64,000 nt of DNA, taken from contig NZ_CP035042.1 of the NCBI RefSeq assembly GCF_009834345.1, positions 4,774,001 to 4,838,000 of the forward strand, written 5' to 3'. Below the pieces are notes generated by a model. The model ran no database searches. It had not been told where the DNA came from and saw only the letters and a list, made by a program, of their open reading frames with translations. Every line of letters begins with the position of its first letter. Positions within the stretch are counted from its first letter, which is position 1. A program made the translations under genes and the position numbers. The stretch is from Billgrantia tianxiuensis. Lineage in GTDB: Bacteria > Pseudomonadota > Gammaproteobacteria > Pseudomonadales > Halomonadaceae. Positions 40,608 through 50,130 of the stretch are shown here, one piece after another.

Positions 40608-41543
40608 GTGCGCAAGCTGTTTATCCTCCTGGTGGCGCTGCATGCCGCCCATCTGCACGCCGAGCCACTCAGGATCGGGGTCAGCGTGGCAGATCTGGGC
40701 AATCCCTTCTTCGCCACCCTGGCAGAGGCCATCGGCGACTCGGCGCGGGCGCTGCACCCCGGCGAAGTGGCGCTGGAGGTCAGGTCGAGCGCCTACGACC
40801 TCGAGCGCCAGGTCCACCAGCTCGACGCCTTCACGCAAGCGGGCATGGATATCATCGTGCTGGCCGCCGCCAACAGCGAGGCCATCGGGCCGGCCGTTCG
40901 GCGAGCCCAGCAGGCTGGCATCGTGGTGGCGGCGGTCGACATCGACGCCCAGGGGGCGGACGTCACGGTCACCACCGATAACGTTCAGGCGGGGGAAATG
41001 ACCTGCGATTACATGGCCGAGCGATTGGGGCACACGGGGCGAGTGGCGATCATCAACGGTGCGCCGGTCTCGTCGGTGACGGATCGCGTGAACGGTTGTC
41101 GCACGGCGCTGAACCGGCACCCCGAGATCGAACTGCTCAGCGATGACCACAACGGCGGTGGCACCTACAGCGGCGGCCTCGAGGCCATGACCTATCTGAT
41201 CAGCGCCTACTCTGATCTGGATGCGGTGTTCGCCATCAACGACCCGTCGGCCATCGGAGCGGCCAACGCCGCTCGTCTGGCCGGGCAGTCGCACCTGTTC
41301 ATCGTGGCGGTGGATGGCTCACCCGAAGGCATCGCAGCGCTACAGGAGTCTCCTGCGCTGCTGGTCGCCACCGCCGCGCAATCCCCACGCCAGATGGCCG
41401 CAACGGCCATTCGCGAAAGCCTGGGACACCTGGCCGCGGGAGGACGACAGGAAAGCCAGGCGATTCGGCTCGCCACGCAGTTGATCACACGGGAAAACGC
41501 CGAGCATTTCGATCACTGGAGTAATGGCTCTACGTCGGAGTGA
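40608..41543 (+). CDS. Second periplasmic sugar-binding-like protein, possible sensory partner of the kinase
   Basis: Type 1 periplasmic binding protein of 311 aa from a GTG start with AGGGAG 5 nt upstream; signal peptide about residues 1-18 ('LFILLVALHAAHLHA'). 'LRIGVSVADLGNPFFATLAEAI', 'VTTDNVQAGEMTCDYMAERLG' and 'AVFAINDPSAIGAANAARL' are ribose-binding-like. It differs clearly from FrcB, so the locus has two binding proteins and one permease. It may feed the same permease or signal to the hybrid kinase. A strong terminator follows, closing the operon. Confidence 0.85.
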   Translation: MRKLFILLVALHAAHLHAEPLRIGVSVADLGNPFFATLAEAIGDSARALHPGEVALEVRSSAYDLERQVHQLDAFTQAGMDIIVLAAANSEAIGPAVRRAQQAGIVVAAVDIDAQGADVTVTTDNVQAGEMTCDYMAERLGHTGRVAIINGAPVSSVTDRVNGCRTALNRHPEIELLSDDHNGGGTYSGGLEAMTYLISAYSDLDAVFAINDPSAIGAANAARLAGQSHLFIVAVDGSPEGIAALQESPALLVATAAQSPRQMAATAIRESLGHLAAGGRQESQAIRLATQLITRENAEHFDHWSNGSTSE

Positions 41544-41571
41544 CGCTATGCTGAGTCGCTGCGAAGCAGAA

Positions 41572-41604
41572 CGCCCCTGTCGGTCTCCCGACAGGGGCGC
41601 TTTT
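41572..41604 (+). terminator. Terminator of the frc operon
   Basis: Perfect 12-bp stem CGCCCCTGTCGG / CCGACAGGGGCG with a 4-nt loop, then C and TTTT, starting 29 nt after the second binding-protein stop. Strong rho-independent terminator. Confidence 0.88.
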
Positions 41605-41611
41605 CTCGCGG

Positions 41612-41667
41612 CCCGTAGCCCGTAGCCCGTAGCCCGTAGCCCGTAGCCCGTAGCCCGTAGCCCGTAG
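41612..41667. repeat. Eight tandem copies of the heptamer CCCGTAG
   Basis: Exact tandem repeat of 56 bp between the frc terminator and the 3' end of glcB, followed by a partial ninth unit (CCG). A heptamer outside genes is free to vary by slippage, so copy number probably differs among strains. Confidence 0.97.
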
Positions 41668-41673
41668 CCGAGC

Positions 41674-43860
41674 TTACTTGGCCTTGTGCACGGCACGCCA
41701 GTGGTGCAGCAGCGGCTCGGTATAGCCGGAGGGCTGCACGCGCCCCTTGAAGATCAGGTCGCTGGCCGCCTTGAACGCTGTCGAGGCCTCGAAGTCGGCG
41801 CTCATGGCGGTATAGGCCGGGTCGCCGGCGTTCTGCCCGTCAACCACCTTGGCCATGCGCTCCAGGGTCTTCTGCACGCGTTCGGCATCGACCACGCCGT
41901 GGTGCAGCCAGTTGGCGATGTGCTGGCTGGAGATACGCAGCGTGGCACGATCCTCCATCAGGCCCACGTCGTGAATGTCGGGCACCTTGGAGCAGCCCAC
42001 GCCGTGCTCGACCCAGCGCACCACGTAGCCGAGGATGCCCTGGCAGTTGTTATCGAGCTCCTGCTGGATCTCCTCGTCGGACCAGCCGGCCTTCTCGGCC
42101 ACCGGCACGGTGAGCAAGTCGTCGAGCAGCTCTTCCAGAAGGGCGGGCTCGCTCTGGGTCTCAAGCTCACGCTGAATCTCGGTGACGTCGACCTGATGGT
42201 AGTGCAGCGCATGCAGCGCGGCAGCCGTGGGCGACGGTACCCAGGCGGTGTTGGCACCGGCCTTGGGATGGCCGATCTTCTGCTCCAACATGGCGGCCAT
42301 CAGGTCCGGCATGGCCCACATGCCCTTGCCGATCTGGGCGCGACCACGCAGGCCGCAGGCCAGGCCGACCAGCACGTTGTTGCGCTCGTAGGCGCCGATC
42401 CAGGCGGCATTCTTCATGTCGCCCTTGCGGATCATCGGGCCCGCCTCCATGGCGGTGTGCATCTCGTCGCCGGTGCGGTCGAGGAAGCCGGTGTTGATGA
42501 ACACCACGCGGGAGCTGGCCTCGGCGATACACGCCTTGAGGTTGACCGAGGTGCGACGCTCCTCGTCCATGATGCCCATCTTGAGGGTGTCACGGGCCAG
42601 GCCCAGCAGATCCTCGATACGGCCGAACAGCGCGTTGGAGAAGGCGACCTCCTTGGGACCGTGCATCTTCGGCTTGACGATGTAGACCGAGCCCTGGCGC
42701 GAGTTACGCGCCTCGCCTTCGCCCTTCTTGAGGTCGTGCATGGCCAGCAGGCTGGTGACGATGCCGTCGAGGATGCCTTCGGGCAGCTCGTTGCCATCGG
42801 CGTCGAGTATCGCCGGCGTGGTCATCAGGTGGCCGACGTTGCGCACGAACATCAGCGAGCGGCCGGGCAGCGTCAGGCTGCCGCCATCCGGGGTGGTGTA
42901 AGTGCGATCGGCGTGCAGGCGACGGGTGAAGGTCTTGCCACCCTTCTCGATCGCTTCTTCCAGGTCGCCCTTCATCAGGCCCAGCCAGTTGGCGTAGACC
43001 CCGACCTTGTCCTCGGCGTCGACGGCAGCCACGGAGTCCTCGCAATCCATGATCGCGGTCAGCGCGGCCTCGACCAGCAGGTCCTTGACGCCGGCCGGGT
43101 CGGTCTTGCCGATGGGGTGGCTGGGATCGATTTGGATCTCCAGGTGCAGGCCGTGGTTGACCAGCAGGATCGCCTCGGGGCTGGCGGCATCGCCCTGATA
43201 GCCGATCAGCTTGCCCGGCTCCTTGAGGCCGGTCTCGCGACTGCCCTCGAGGGTCGCCACCAGATGGCCGTCGCGCAGCGCATACTTGACCACGTCACGA
43301 TGGCTGCCAGTGGCCAGCGGGGCGGCCAGGTCGAGCACGCCGCGGGCGTAGGCGATGACCTTCTCGCCACGCTTGGGGTTGTAGCTCGCGCCCTTTTCGG
43401 CGCCACCTTCTTCGGAGATGGCATCGGTGCCGTAGAGCGCATCGTAGAGGCTGCCCCAGCGGGCGTTGGCAGCGTTGAGCGCATAGCGGGCGTTGCTCAC
43501 CGGCACCACCAGCTGCGGGCCGGCCTGAACGGCGATCTCGCGATCCACGTTGGCGGTGCTTACGGTAACCTGGGAGGGAGCCTCCACCAGGTAGCCGATC
43601 TCCTCGAGAAAGGCGCGATAAACGCTCATGTCGCGCACCGGACCGGGGTTCTCGCGGTGCCAGGTATCCAGTTGCTCCTGCAGGCGCTCACGCTCAGCGA
43701 GCAATTCCCGGTTTTTCGGTGTCAGATCATGAAAGATGGCATCGACCCCGGCCCAGAAGTTTTCGGCATCCAGGCCGGTACCGGGAAGGGCCTGGTCGTT
43801 GATGAAGCGGTCCAGTTCAGCGGCCACCTGGAGACGATGGCGAGTGACACGTTCGGACAT
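41674..43860 (-). CDS. glcB: Malate synthase G
   Basis: Condenses glyoxylate and acetyl-CoA to malate in glyoxylate use. 728 aa, the G-isoform length. '[16 protein letters not shown]' holds the catalytic acid region; '[19 protein letters not shown]', '[25 protein letters not shown]', '[18 protein letters not shown]', '[17 protein letters not shown]' and '[21 protein letters not shown]' are all malate synthase G blocks. Isocitrate lyase and glycolate oxidase genes are not nearby. A long apparent frame opposite it is a codon-bias shadow. Confidence 0.97.
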   Translation of the reverse strand: MSERVTRHRLQVAAELDRFINDQALPGTGLDAENFWAGVDAIFHDLTPKNRELLAERERLQEQLDTWHRENPGPVRDMSVYRAFLEEIGYLVEAPSQVTVSTANVDREIAVQAGPQLVVPVSNARYALNAANARWGSLYDALYGTDAISEEGGAEKGASYNPKRGEKVIAYARGVLDLAAPLATGSHRDVVKYALRDGHLVATLEGSRETGLKEPGKLIGYQGDAASPEAILLVNHGLHLEIQIDPSHPIGKTDPAGVKDLLVEAALTAIMDCEDSVAAVDAEDKVGVYANWLGLMKGDLEEAIEKGGKTFTRRLHADRTYTTPDGGSLTLPGRSLMFVRNVGHLMTTPAILDADGNELPEGILDGIVTSLLAMHDLKKGEGEARNSRQGSVYIVKPKMHGPKEVAFSNALFGRIEDLLGLARDTLKMGIMDEERRTSVNLKACIAEASSRVVFINTGFLDRTGDEMHTAMEAGPMIRKGDMKNAAWIGAYERNNVLVGLACGLRGRAQIGKGMWAMPDLMAAMLEQKIGHPKAGANTAWVPSPTAAALHALHYHQVDVTEIQRELETQSEPALLEELLDDLLTVPVAEKAGWSDEEIQQELDNNCQGILGYVVRWVEHGVGCSKVPDIHDVGLMEDRATLRISSQHIANWLHHGVVDAERVQKTLERMAKVVDGQNAGDPAYTAMSADFEASTAFKAASDLIFKGRVQPSGYTEPLLHHWRAVHKAK

Positions 43861-44170
43861 GGGAAGTCTCCTCCTGCGTGGCGGCCGATGATATACGCTC
43901 GGCCAGCCGCAATTCGTGGGGGTGATACCACTGCGAAGGCGCCAATTTTGTGGAAAACTCTTCCATATGTAAACCCGAAGGAGGGTCTACCCTACTAGAC
44001 ATAGGGTTAAGATCCGATATTCTGACCGATTGGTCAGAAAAAATACGAGCTATCGCAGCGATCGCTCACCCAACAGCATGGTCGGTAGGTAAACTTGCTG
44101 CACGCTCCAGTGCCGCCAATGACGAAAGGACTCGAGGGGAAATGCCTGTCTTGATCCGTTGGAGAACGCC
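43861..44170. promoter_or_regulatory. glcB / hydrolase divergent intergenic region with two dyads
   Basis: 310 bp without a credible gene; it is AT-richer than its surroundings. Two inverted repeats are visible: ACCCTA-N7-TAGGGT (43989-44007) and a perfect 8-bp dyad TTCTGACC-GATT-GGTCAGAA (44020-44039). The second looks like an operator for a dimeric repressor; the site could serve glcB, the hydrolase gene or both. Confidence 0.5.
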
Positions 44171-45154
44171 ATGACCGACTTCACTCCCCTACAGGCGCTG
44201 GGGCCGATCGCGCCCTTTCGCGCCGAGGGCGAGCCATCGCTGGCCGACTACCTCGCCCACTATGGCCTGGCTCCGCTGCTCACCGAGCAGGTCGGGCTCT
44301 ACGTGGGCTACGTGGATGCCCAGCGCTACCAGCTCTGGAGCCAGGTATGGAGCCCGGCGGAACCGATCGGCACGGCCTTCGTGGTACACGGGTATTTCGA
44401 TCATCTCGGCCTGTACCGCCATCTCCTGGAACGGCTGCTGGAGCGCCGCTGGCGGGTGGTGTTGTGGGATCTGCCCGGTCATGGATTGTCCAGCGGCAAG
44501 CGCGCCTGCATCGACGACTTCGCTCACTACGGCGAATGTCTGCACGCGCTACAGGAACAGTTGAACGCCCGGGGCCTGGCCCCTCGCCCGTGGCTGGGCA
44601 TCGGCCAGAGCACCGGCGCCGCCATTCTCGCCACCGACGCCCTGAGCCGGCCGGACGAGGAGCGCTGGTCGGGCCTGGCTCTGCTTGCGCCGCTAGTGCG
44701 CCCGTGCGGCTGGCCCCAGGCGGGTTGGCTGCACACCCTGGTGGGCCCCTTCGTCGAGACACTGCCGCGACGCTTCGGCGCGAACTCCACCGATGCCGAA
44801 TTTGCCACCTTCCTGCGTGAGCACGACCCGCTACAACCGGGCCATCTGTCGCTCAACTGGGTCAGCGCCATGCGCCGTTGGATGCCTCAGCTGCTGGCCC
44901 TGCCGTCGAGCGACCTGCCGACCCTGATCCTGCAGGGGGAGCAGGACCTCACCGTCGACTGGGAGTGGAACCTGACGGTGCTCGAGCGCAAATTCCCCAA
45001 TGCCCGCATTCATCGCCATCCGGACGCACGCCATCATCTCGTCAACGAGGCCGAGCCCATTCGTACCACGCTGTTCGCCGCCCTCGACGAGTTTCTGGCC
45101 GAGTTGGAACCAGGCCTCTCGACCATCGCCCAGGAGCCTCTCTCCCGATGCTGA
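44171..45154 (+). CDS. Alpha/beta hydrolase (monoacylglycerol lipase-like)
   Basis: Cytoplasmic serine hydrolase of 327 aa. Oxyanion segment 'AFVVHGYFDHLGLYRHL', 'LWDLPGHGLSSGKRACIDDF', nucleophile Ser in 'GIGQSTGAAI', acid in 'GEQDLTVDWEWN' and His in 'HPDARHHLVNE'. This resembles the lysophospholipase/monoglyceride lipase (Hydrolase_4) group. GGAGA is 6 nt before ATG 44171. The stop overlaps the next gene (ATGCTGA). Confidence 0.85.
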   Translation: MTDFTPLQALGPIAPFRAEGEPSLADYLAHYGLAPLLTEQVGLYVGYVDAQRYQLWSQVWSPAEPIGTAFVVHGYFDHLGLYRHLLERLLERRWRVVLWDLPGHGLSSGKRACIDDFAHYGECLHALQEQLNARGLAPRPWLGIGQSTGAAILATDALSRPDEERWSGLALLAPLVRPCGWPQAGWLHTLVGPFVETLPRRFGANSTDAEFATFLREHDPLQPGHLSLNWVSAMRRWMPQLLALPSSDLPTLILQGEQDLTVDWEWNLTVLERKFPNARIHRHPDARHHLVNEAEPIRTTLFAALDEFLAELEPGLSTIAQEPLSRC

Positions 45155-45627
45155 GACATCTCGCCCTGCTCGCCCTGTTGGCGTTTCTCGCCGGATGTGC
45201 CGCCCAGCCCCCCGAACCCGACCCCATTCGCCGTGCCCTGCAAAACCTGAGCGACCGTGCCGTCGCCCGGGTCATGCAGGTCGAGGCCCTGCAGCCACCC
45301 GCGGATCAGGTACTGCTGCTGGTGTCCCCGGACGTGGACAATAGCCTCGAGATCGACAGCGACCGCTTCCTGGAAAGCCTCACCCGCGCCCTGCTGGGCG
45401 CAAGCGACGGCCCCCAGGTGCTCGACTGGCGCCCCGCCATGAGCGGCGAAGGCGGCGATCACCAGTGGCGCATGGAGAGCCGCCTGGAAGCCACTGCCCC
45501 CCGTCTGACCCTCTCCGACCGCGACCTGCTGCCCTACCGCCTCATCCTGTCGCTCTATCGTCCCGACGCCGAGCGTGCACTGTGGCAGACCGAGATCGAG
45601 GGCGCCTTCGACGCCACCGCGCTGTAG
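45148..45627 (+). CDS. Putative lipoprotein, weakly LpoB-like
   Basis: 159-aa lipoprotein precursor with lipobox 'FLAGC' (Cys about residue 17). The mature part has the pattern 'VLLLVSPDVDNSLEIDSDRFLESLTRAL' followed by 'LPYRLILSLYRPDAERALWQTEIEG', which recalls the order of elements in LpoB (activator of PBP1B): strand, a helix with D-x-R, then paired strands. The resemblance is weak and was judged by eye. Its start overlaps the hydrolase stop, so the two are co-expressed. Confidence 0.6.
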   Translation: MLRHLALLALLAFLAGCAAQPPEPDPIRRALQNLSDRAVARVMQVEALQPPADQVLLLVSPDVDNSLEIDSDRFLESLTRALLGASDGPQVLDWRPAMSGEGGDHQWRMESRLEATAPRLTLSDRDLLPYRLILSLYRPDAERALWQTEIEGAFDATAL

Positions 45628-45646
45628 CCCCCAGACCGCAGCCTTA

Positions 45647-47152
45647 CTAACTCTGCCTCAATTGCCGATCCAGTTGACGATACCCGATCGCCTCCATCAG
45701 CTCGCCGCGCTCCGGATGCGGCTTGGCGGCAAGATCGGCCAGCGTCAGCGCCACGCGCAGCACCCGGTGGTAGGCGCGCGCCGAGAGCCGCAGGCGTTCG
45801 AGCACGCCGGCCAGCCAGGCACGATCCGCCGTGGAGAGCGCGCAGGCGGCTTCCAGCTCGCGCCCGCCGAGGTGGGCGTTGAGCGCACCGCGGGCGTACT
45901 GCCGCTCGCGGGCGGCCATGACCCGGGCGCGCACCTCAGCCGAACTCTCGCCCACTTCGCGTGAGGTGAGCTGCTCCGGCGGCAGCGCCGGCACTTCGAT
46001 CTGCAGGTCGATGCGGTCGAGCAGCGGCCCGGAGAGACGCGACTGATAGCGCTGGATCTGCGCCGCGGTGCACTGGCAGGCCTGGCGCGGATCGCCGAGG
46101 TGACCGCAGGGGCACGGGTTCATCGCTGCCACCAGTTGGAAACGGGCAGGAAAGCGGCGCTCGTGGTTGGCGCGAGCGATATGGATGCGGCCCGACTCCA
46201 TCGGCTCACGCATCACCTCGAGTACGTGACGACTGAACTCGGGCAGCTCGTCGAGGAACAGCACGCCATGGTGGGCCAGCGAGATCTCGCCGGGTCGCGG
46301 CCAGGAGCCACCGCCGACCAGGGCCACGGCGCTGGCGGTGTGGTGCGGGGCGCGAAAGGGCCGGCGCCCCCATTGCTCGGCCAGCGGCAGACCGCACACC
46401 GAGCGAATGGCGGCCACCTCAAGCGCCTCGTCCTCGGTGAGTTCGGGCAGGATGCCGGGCAGGCGGCTCGCCAGCATGGTCTTGCCGGTTCCCGGGGGCC
46501 CCGCAAAGAGCAGGTTGTGCGAACCGGCCGCAGCGATCTCCAGCGCGCGCCGGGCCTGGTGCTGGCCGCGCACCTCGGCCAGGTCGCCTTCACGGCTATC
46601 GGCAACGGGAGGAGCCTCGAGGCGGTGCGCGGCAATGGGCTTCTGCCCCAGCAGGTGCGCCATCACGTCGAGCAGGTGCTCGGCCGGCAGGACCTGCAGG
46701 TCGCCGGCCAGGGCCGCCTCGTCGGCGTTCTCCCTGGGCACGATCAGCTTGCGCCCGGCCTTGCGTGCGGCGAGCGCCAGGGGCAGCACCCCATTGATGG
46801 GTCGCAGGCGGCCGTCCAGCGCCAGCTCGCCCACGCTTTCGATACCCTCGACCGCTTCGCCGGGCACTTGGCCGGAGGCGATAAGAATACCCAGCGCGAT
46901 GGGCAGATCGAAGCGCCCGCCGACCTTGGGCAGGTCGGCGGGCGCCAGGTTGAGCACGATTCTGCGCGTGTTGGGGAAATCGAAGCCCGCATTGACCAGG
47001 GCGCTGCGCACCCGCTCGCGGCTCTCCTTGACGGCGGCCTCGGGCAGGCCCACCAGGGTCATTCCCGGCAGGCCGTTGGCCAGATGTACCTCGACCTGTA
47101 CCTCGGGCGCTTCCAGCCCCAGGCCGGCCCGCGTGGCAACGATCGCCAGCAT
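45647..47152 (-). CDS. comM: YifB/ComM family Mg-chelatase-like AAA+ protein
   Basis: 501-aa AAA+ ATPase. In naturally competent bacteria ComM is a branch-migration helicase promoting integration of transforming DNA. N-terminal Lon-like domain ('VEVHLANGLPGMTLVGLPEAAVKESRERVRSAL'), Walker A 'FAGPPGTGKTMLASRL', 'GPFRAPHHTAS'-type 'PFRAPHHTASAVALVGGG', Walker B 'VLFLDELPEF', a 'CPCG' Cys pair and C-terminal Mg_chelatase_C domain. It is divergent from glnK with ubiK between. Confidence 0.94.
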   Translation of the reverse strand: MLAIVATRAGLGLEAPEVQVEVHLANGLPGMTLVGLPEAAVKESRERVRSALVNAGFDFPNTRRIVLNLAPADLPKVGGRFDLPIALGILIASGQVPGEAVEGIESVGELALDGRLRPINGVLPLALAARKAGRKLIVPRENADEAALAGDLQVLPAEHLLDVMAHLLGQKPIAAHRLEAPPVADSREGDLAEVRGQHQARRALEIAAAGSHNLLFAGPPGTGKTMLASRLPGILPELTEDEALEVAAIRSVCGLPLAEQWGRRPFRAPHHTASAVALVGGGSWPRPGEISLAHHGVLFLDELPEFSRHVLEVMREPMESGRIHIARANHERRFPARFQLVAAMNPCPCGHLGDPRQACQCTAAQIQRYQSRLSGPLLDRIDLQIEVPALPPEQLTSREVGESSAEVRARVMAARERQYARGALNAHLGGRELEAACALSTADRAWLAGVLERLRLSARAYHRVLRVALTLADLAAKPHPERGELMEAIGYRQLDRQLRQS

Positions 47153-47227
47153 CTTGCGGTCCCTCGCAGTTCATTAGCGTAAGGGCTAGATACTAGCACT
47201 ATGCCGCAACGGGCTCTCCACGCTGGC

Positions 47228-47557
47228 TCAGCGCTCGGCTTCGTCGGCCCTGGTTTCGTCCGTGCCGTTGCTTTCGGGCGGCGTAAGGGTGGCCTGGGTC
47301 ACGGGCGTCTCGCGAGCCGCCAGCGCCTGCTCCAGCGCCGCTACCTGCTGCTCCAGCGCCTCGACACGAATCCGCGTGCGCTGCAGCACGTCCATCAGAA
47401 TGTCGAAGTCCTCCCGCGACACCAGCTCCAGGCGGTCGAAGGCGCCGCGCACGATCTGCTGCACGCCCTTCTGGAATTCCTCCGGTGCCTGGGCCGCTCC
47501 CTGCAGGCGTTCGCCCAGCTGTTGCGCCAGTCGGCTGATGGGGTCCTGATTCGCCAT
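47228..47557 (-). CDS. ubiK: UbiK (YqiC/BMFP-domain) ubiquinone-synthesis accessory factor
   Basis: 109-aa protein. N-terminal amphipathic helix 'PISRLAQQLGERLQGA' and C-terminal coiled coil 'RIRVEALEQQVAALEQALAA' are the BMFP/UbiK layout; in E. coli UbiK binds UbiJ and supports aerobic ubiquinone synthesis. A disordered tail (PPESNGTDETRADEAER) ends the protein. Upstream AGGAGAAG supports the ATG. It precedes comM on the same strand with about 75 nt between. Confidence 0.88.
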   Translation of the reverse strand: MANQDPISRLAQQLGERLQGAAQAPEEFQKGVQQIVRGAFDRLELVSREDFDILMDVLQRTRIRVEALEQQVAALEQALAARETPVTQATLTPPESNGTDETRADEAER

Positions 47558-47667
47558 GGTGCGCTTCTCCTGTTGGCCTGCTCATGTTGCTCTACAGCAT
47601 ACGCAAGGCCCCGCCATGGCGCATTCCCTTCTCTCGCCCCCTCATGGCGCAGCCGCACCACGATCCA

Positions 47668-47716
47668 GCACCACGCTGGTGCACAACGGCAGCGCCGGCT
47701 GCGCCATTGCGGCGCA
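47668..47716 (+). promoter_or_regulatory. Two NtrC enhancer sites upstream of glnK
   Basis: GCACCACGCTGGTGC (47668-47682) is a perfect dyad fitting the NtrC consensus GCACYA-N3-TGGTGC. TGCGCCATTGCGGCGCA (47700-47716) is a second, weaker dyad. Their centres are 33 bp apart, about three helical turns, and roughly 90 and 122 bp upstream of the predicted start site, a classical enhancer geometry for a sigma-54 promoter. Confidence 0.8.
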
Positions 47717-47763
47717 AGACATGCCGCGAGGGCTCTGCAACATTATGTTTCCGCGAAAGTTAA

Positions 47764-48186
<423 letters not shown>

Positions 48187-48234
48187 CGGCTCCCCTCAAG
48201 ACAAGAGCAGCAACAAGAGCGATGGAGAACTCCC

Positions 48235-49554
48235 ATGAGTGACCTTGCAGAGTTGAGCTACGCGCTCGACACCTTCTATTTCCTGATATGCGGCGTATTG
48301 GTGATGTGGATGGCCGCCGGCTTCTCGATGCTCGAGGCCGGCCTGGTTCGCGCCAAGAACACCGCCGAGATCCTGACCAAGAACATCGCCCTGTTCGCCA
48401 TCGCCTGCACCATGTACCTGCTGGTGGGCTACGCCATCATGTATTCGAGCGACGCTGGCGGCATTCTGCCCAACCTGGGCGTGCTCATCGGCGCCGAGAA
48501 CAGCGTGGACGCGGTCACCGCCGGCGGCGACGATGCTCCCTACTACTCCATGCGCGCCGACTTCTTCTTCCAGGTGGTGTTCGTCGCCACCGCCATGTCT
48601 ATCGTCTCGGGTGCCGTGGCCGAGCGCATGAAGCTGTGGGCCTTCCTCGCCTTCGCCGTGGTCATGACCGGTTTCATCTATCCGGTATCCGGCTACTGGA
48701 CCTGGGGCGAGGGCTGGCTCGACGAGCTGGGCTTCTCCGACTTCGCCGGTTCCGGCATCGTGCACCTCGCCGGTGCAGCCGCGGCCCTGGCCGGCGTGCT
48801 GGTCCTCGGACCGCGCAAGGGCAAGTACGGCAAGGATGGCAGTATCCACGCCATCCCCGGCGCCAACCTGCCGCTGGCCACCGTGGGAACCTTCATCCTG
48901 TGGATGGGCTGGTTCGGTTTCAACGGCGGTTCCGAGCTCAAGCTCTCCGACGTGGCCTCGGCCAACAACGTGGCCCAGGTGCTGGTCAACACCAACGCTG
49001 CTGCTGCCGGTGGCGTCATCGCCGCGCTGATTCTGGCCAAGCTGTGGTTCCGCAAGGCCGACCTGACCATGGCGCTGAACGGTGCCCTGGCCGGCCTGGT
49101 GGCGATCACCGCCGAGCCGCTGGCGCCCTCCGCTCTGGGTGCCACGCTGATCGGCGCCGTCGGCGGCATCATCGTGGTGGCCTCCATCGTCACCCTCGAC
49201 AAGCTGAAGATCGACGATCCGGTCGGTGCCATCTCGGTGCACGGCGTGGTCGGTATCTGGGGCCTGCTGGCGGTACCGCTGTCGACCGATACCGGCTTCG
49301 GCGTCCAGATCATCGGCGCACTGGCCATCTTCGCTTGGGTCTTCGTTGCCAGCCTGGCGGTGTGGCTGATCCTCAAGGCGATCATGGGCGTCCGCGTCAG
49401 CGAGGAGGAGGAGTACGAAGGGGTCGACCTGGCCGAATGCGGCATGGAGGCCTATCCCGAGTTCAGCGTCGCCCGGGTCTATGGCGGCAGTGGGCGCCCG
49501 CAGTCAGGCGGTTACGCTGCCGGTTCCCCGATCGGCCGGCCGCAGGCGGAGTGA
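48235..49554 (+). CDS. amtB: Ammonium transporter AmtB
   Basis: Ammonium channel of 439 aa with about 11 membrane helices. 'DTFYFLICGVLVMWMAAGFSMLEAGLVRAKN', the pore-lining 'DFAGSGIVHLAGAAAALAG' with the first His and 'DPVGAISVHGVVGIWG' with the second His are clear. Unlike E. coli AmtB, the N-terminus does not look like a cleavable signal peptide. The C-terminal tail ('EEEEYEGVDLAECGMEAYPEF') is the conserved cytoplasmic regulatory segment that contacts PII. Starts 48 nt after glnK. Confidence 0.96.
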   Translation: MSDLAELSYALDTFYFLICGVLVMWMAAGFSMLEAGLVRAKNTAEILTKNIALFAIACTMYLLVGYAIMYSSDAGGILPNLGVLIGAENSVDAVTAGGDDAPYYSMRADFFFQVVFVATAMSIVSGAVAERMKLWAFLAFAVVMTGFIYPVSGYWTWGEGWLDELGFSDFAGSGIVHLAGAAAALAGVLVLGPRKGKYGKDGSIHAIPGANLPLATVGTFILWMGWFGFNGGSELKLSDVASANNVAQVLVNTNAAAAGGVIAALILAKLWFRKADLTMALNGALAGLVAITAEPLAPSALGATLIGAVGGIIVVASIVTLDKLKIDDPVGAISVHGVVGIWGLLAVPLSTDTGFGVQIIGALAIFAWVFVASLAVWLILKAIMGVRVSEEEEYEGVDLAECGMEAYPEFSVARVYGGSGRPQSGGYAAGSPIGRPQAE

Positions 49555-49571
49555 TCCTCGGCCCACTTGTC

Positions 49572-49599
49572 AAAAGGCTCCCTGCGGGGAGCCTTTTTT
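49572..49599 (+). terminator. Terminator after amtB
   Basis: 11-bp stem AAAAGGCTCCC / GGGAGCCTTTT with TGCG loop and a T6 tract, 17 nt after the amtB stop. It separates amtB from the second PII gene, which therefore needs read-through or its own promoter. Confidence 0.92.
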
Positions 49600-49627
49600 C
49601 TTCCTGCCAAGGGCGGTGTATGCTTGA

Positions 49628-50032
<405 letters not shown>

Positions 50033-50067
50033 GCCAGAAGCTCGAAGCCAGACAGCTTAGGACATGC

Positions 50068-50099
50068 AAAAAACCCGGAGGCCAGGCCTCCAGGGGTTT
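50068..50099. terminator. Bidirectional terminator between the second PII gene and fpr
   Basis: AAACCC-GGAGGCC-A-GGCCTCC-AG-GGGTTT forms a long stem with a small bulge. On the minus strand it is followed by six T residues, so it mainly terminates fpr; on the plus strand the tail is TTTCTCTTCC. Confidence 0.85.
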
Positions 50100-50130
50100 C
50101 TCTTCCTACTCCAAGCTTACCGCTTGAGAT

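Noticed and set aside
41686..43998. A 770-codon frame on the plus strand opposite glcB
   Set aside because: Shadow of GC-rich codon bias on the antisense strand; glcB matches malate synthase G end to end. The same applies to long antisense frames at 1297-2670 and 31238-32797.
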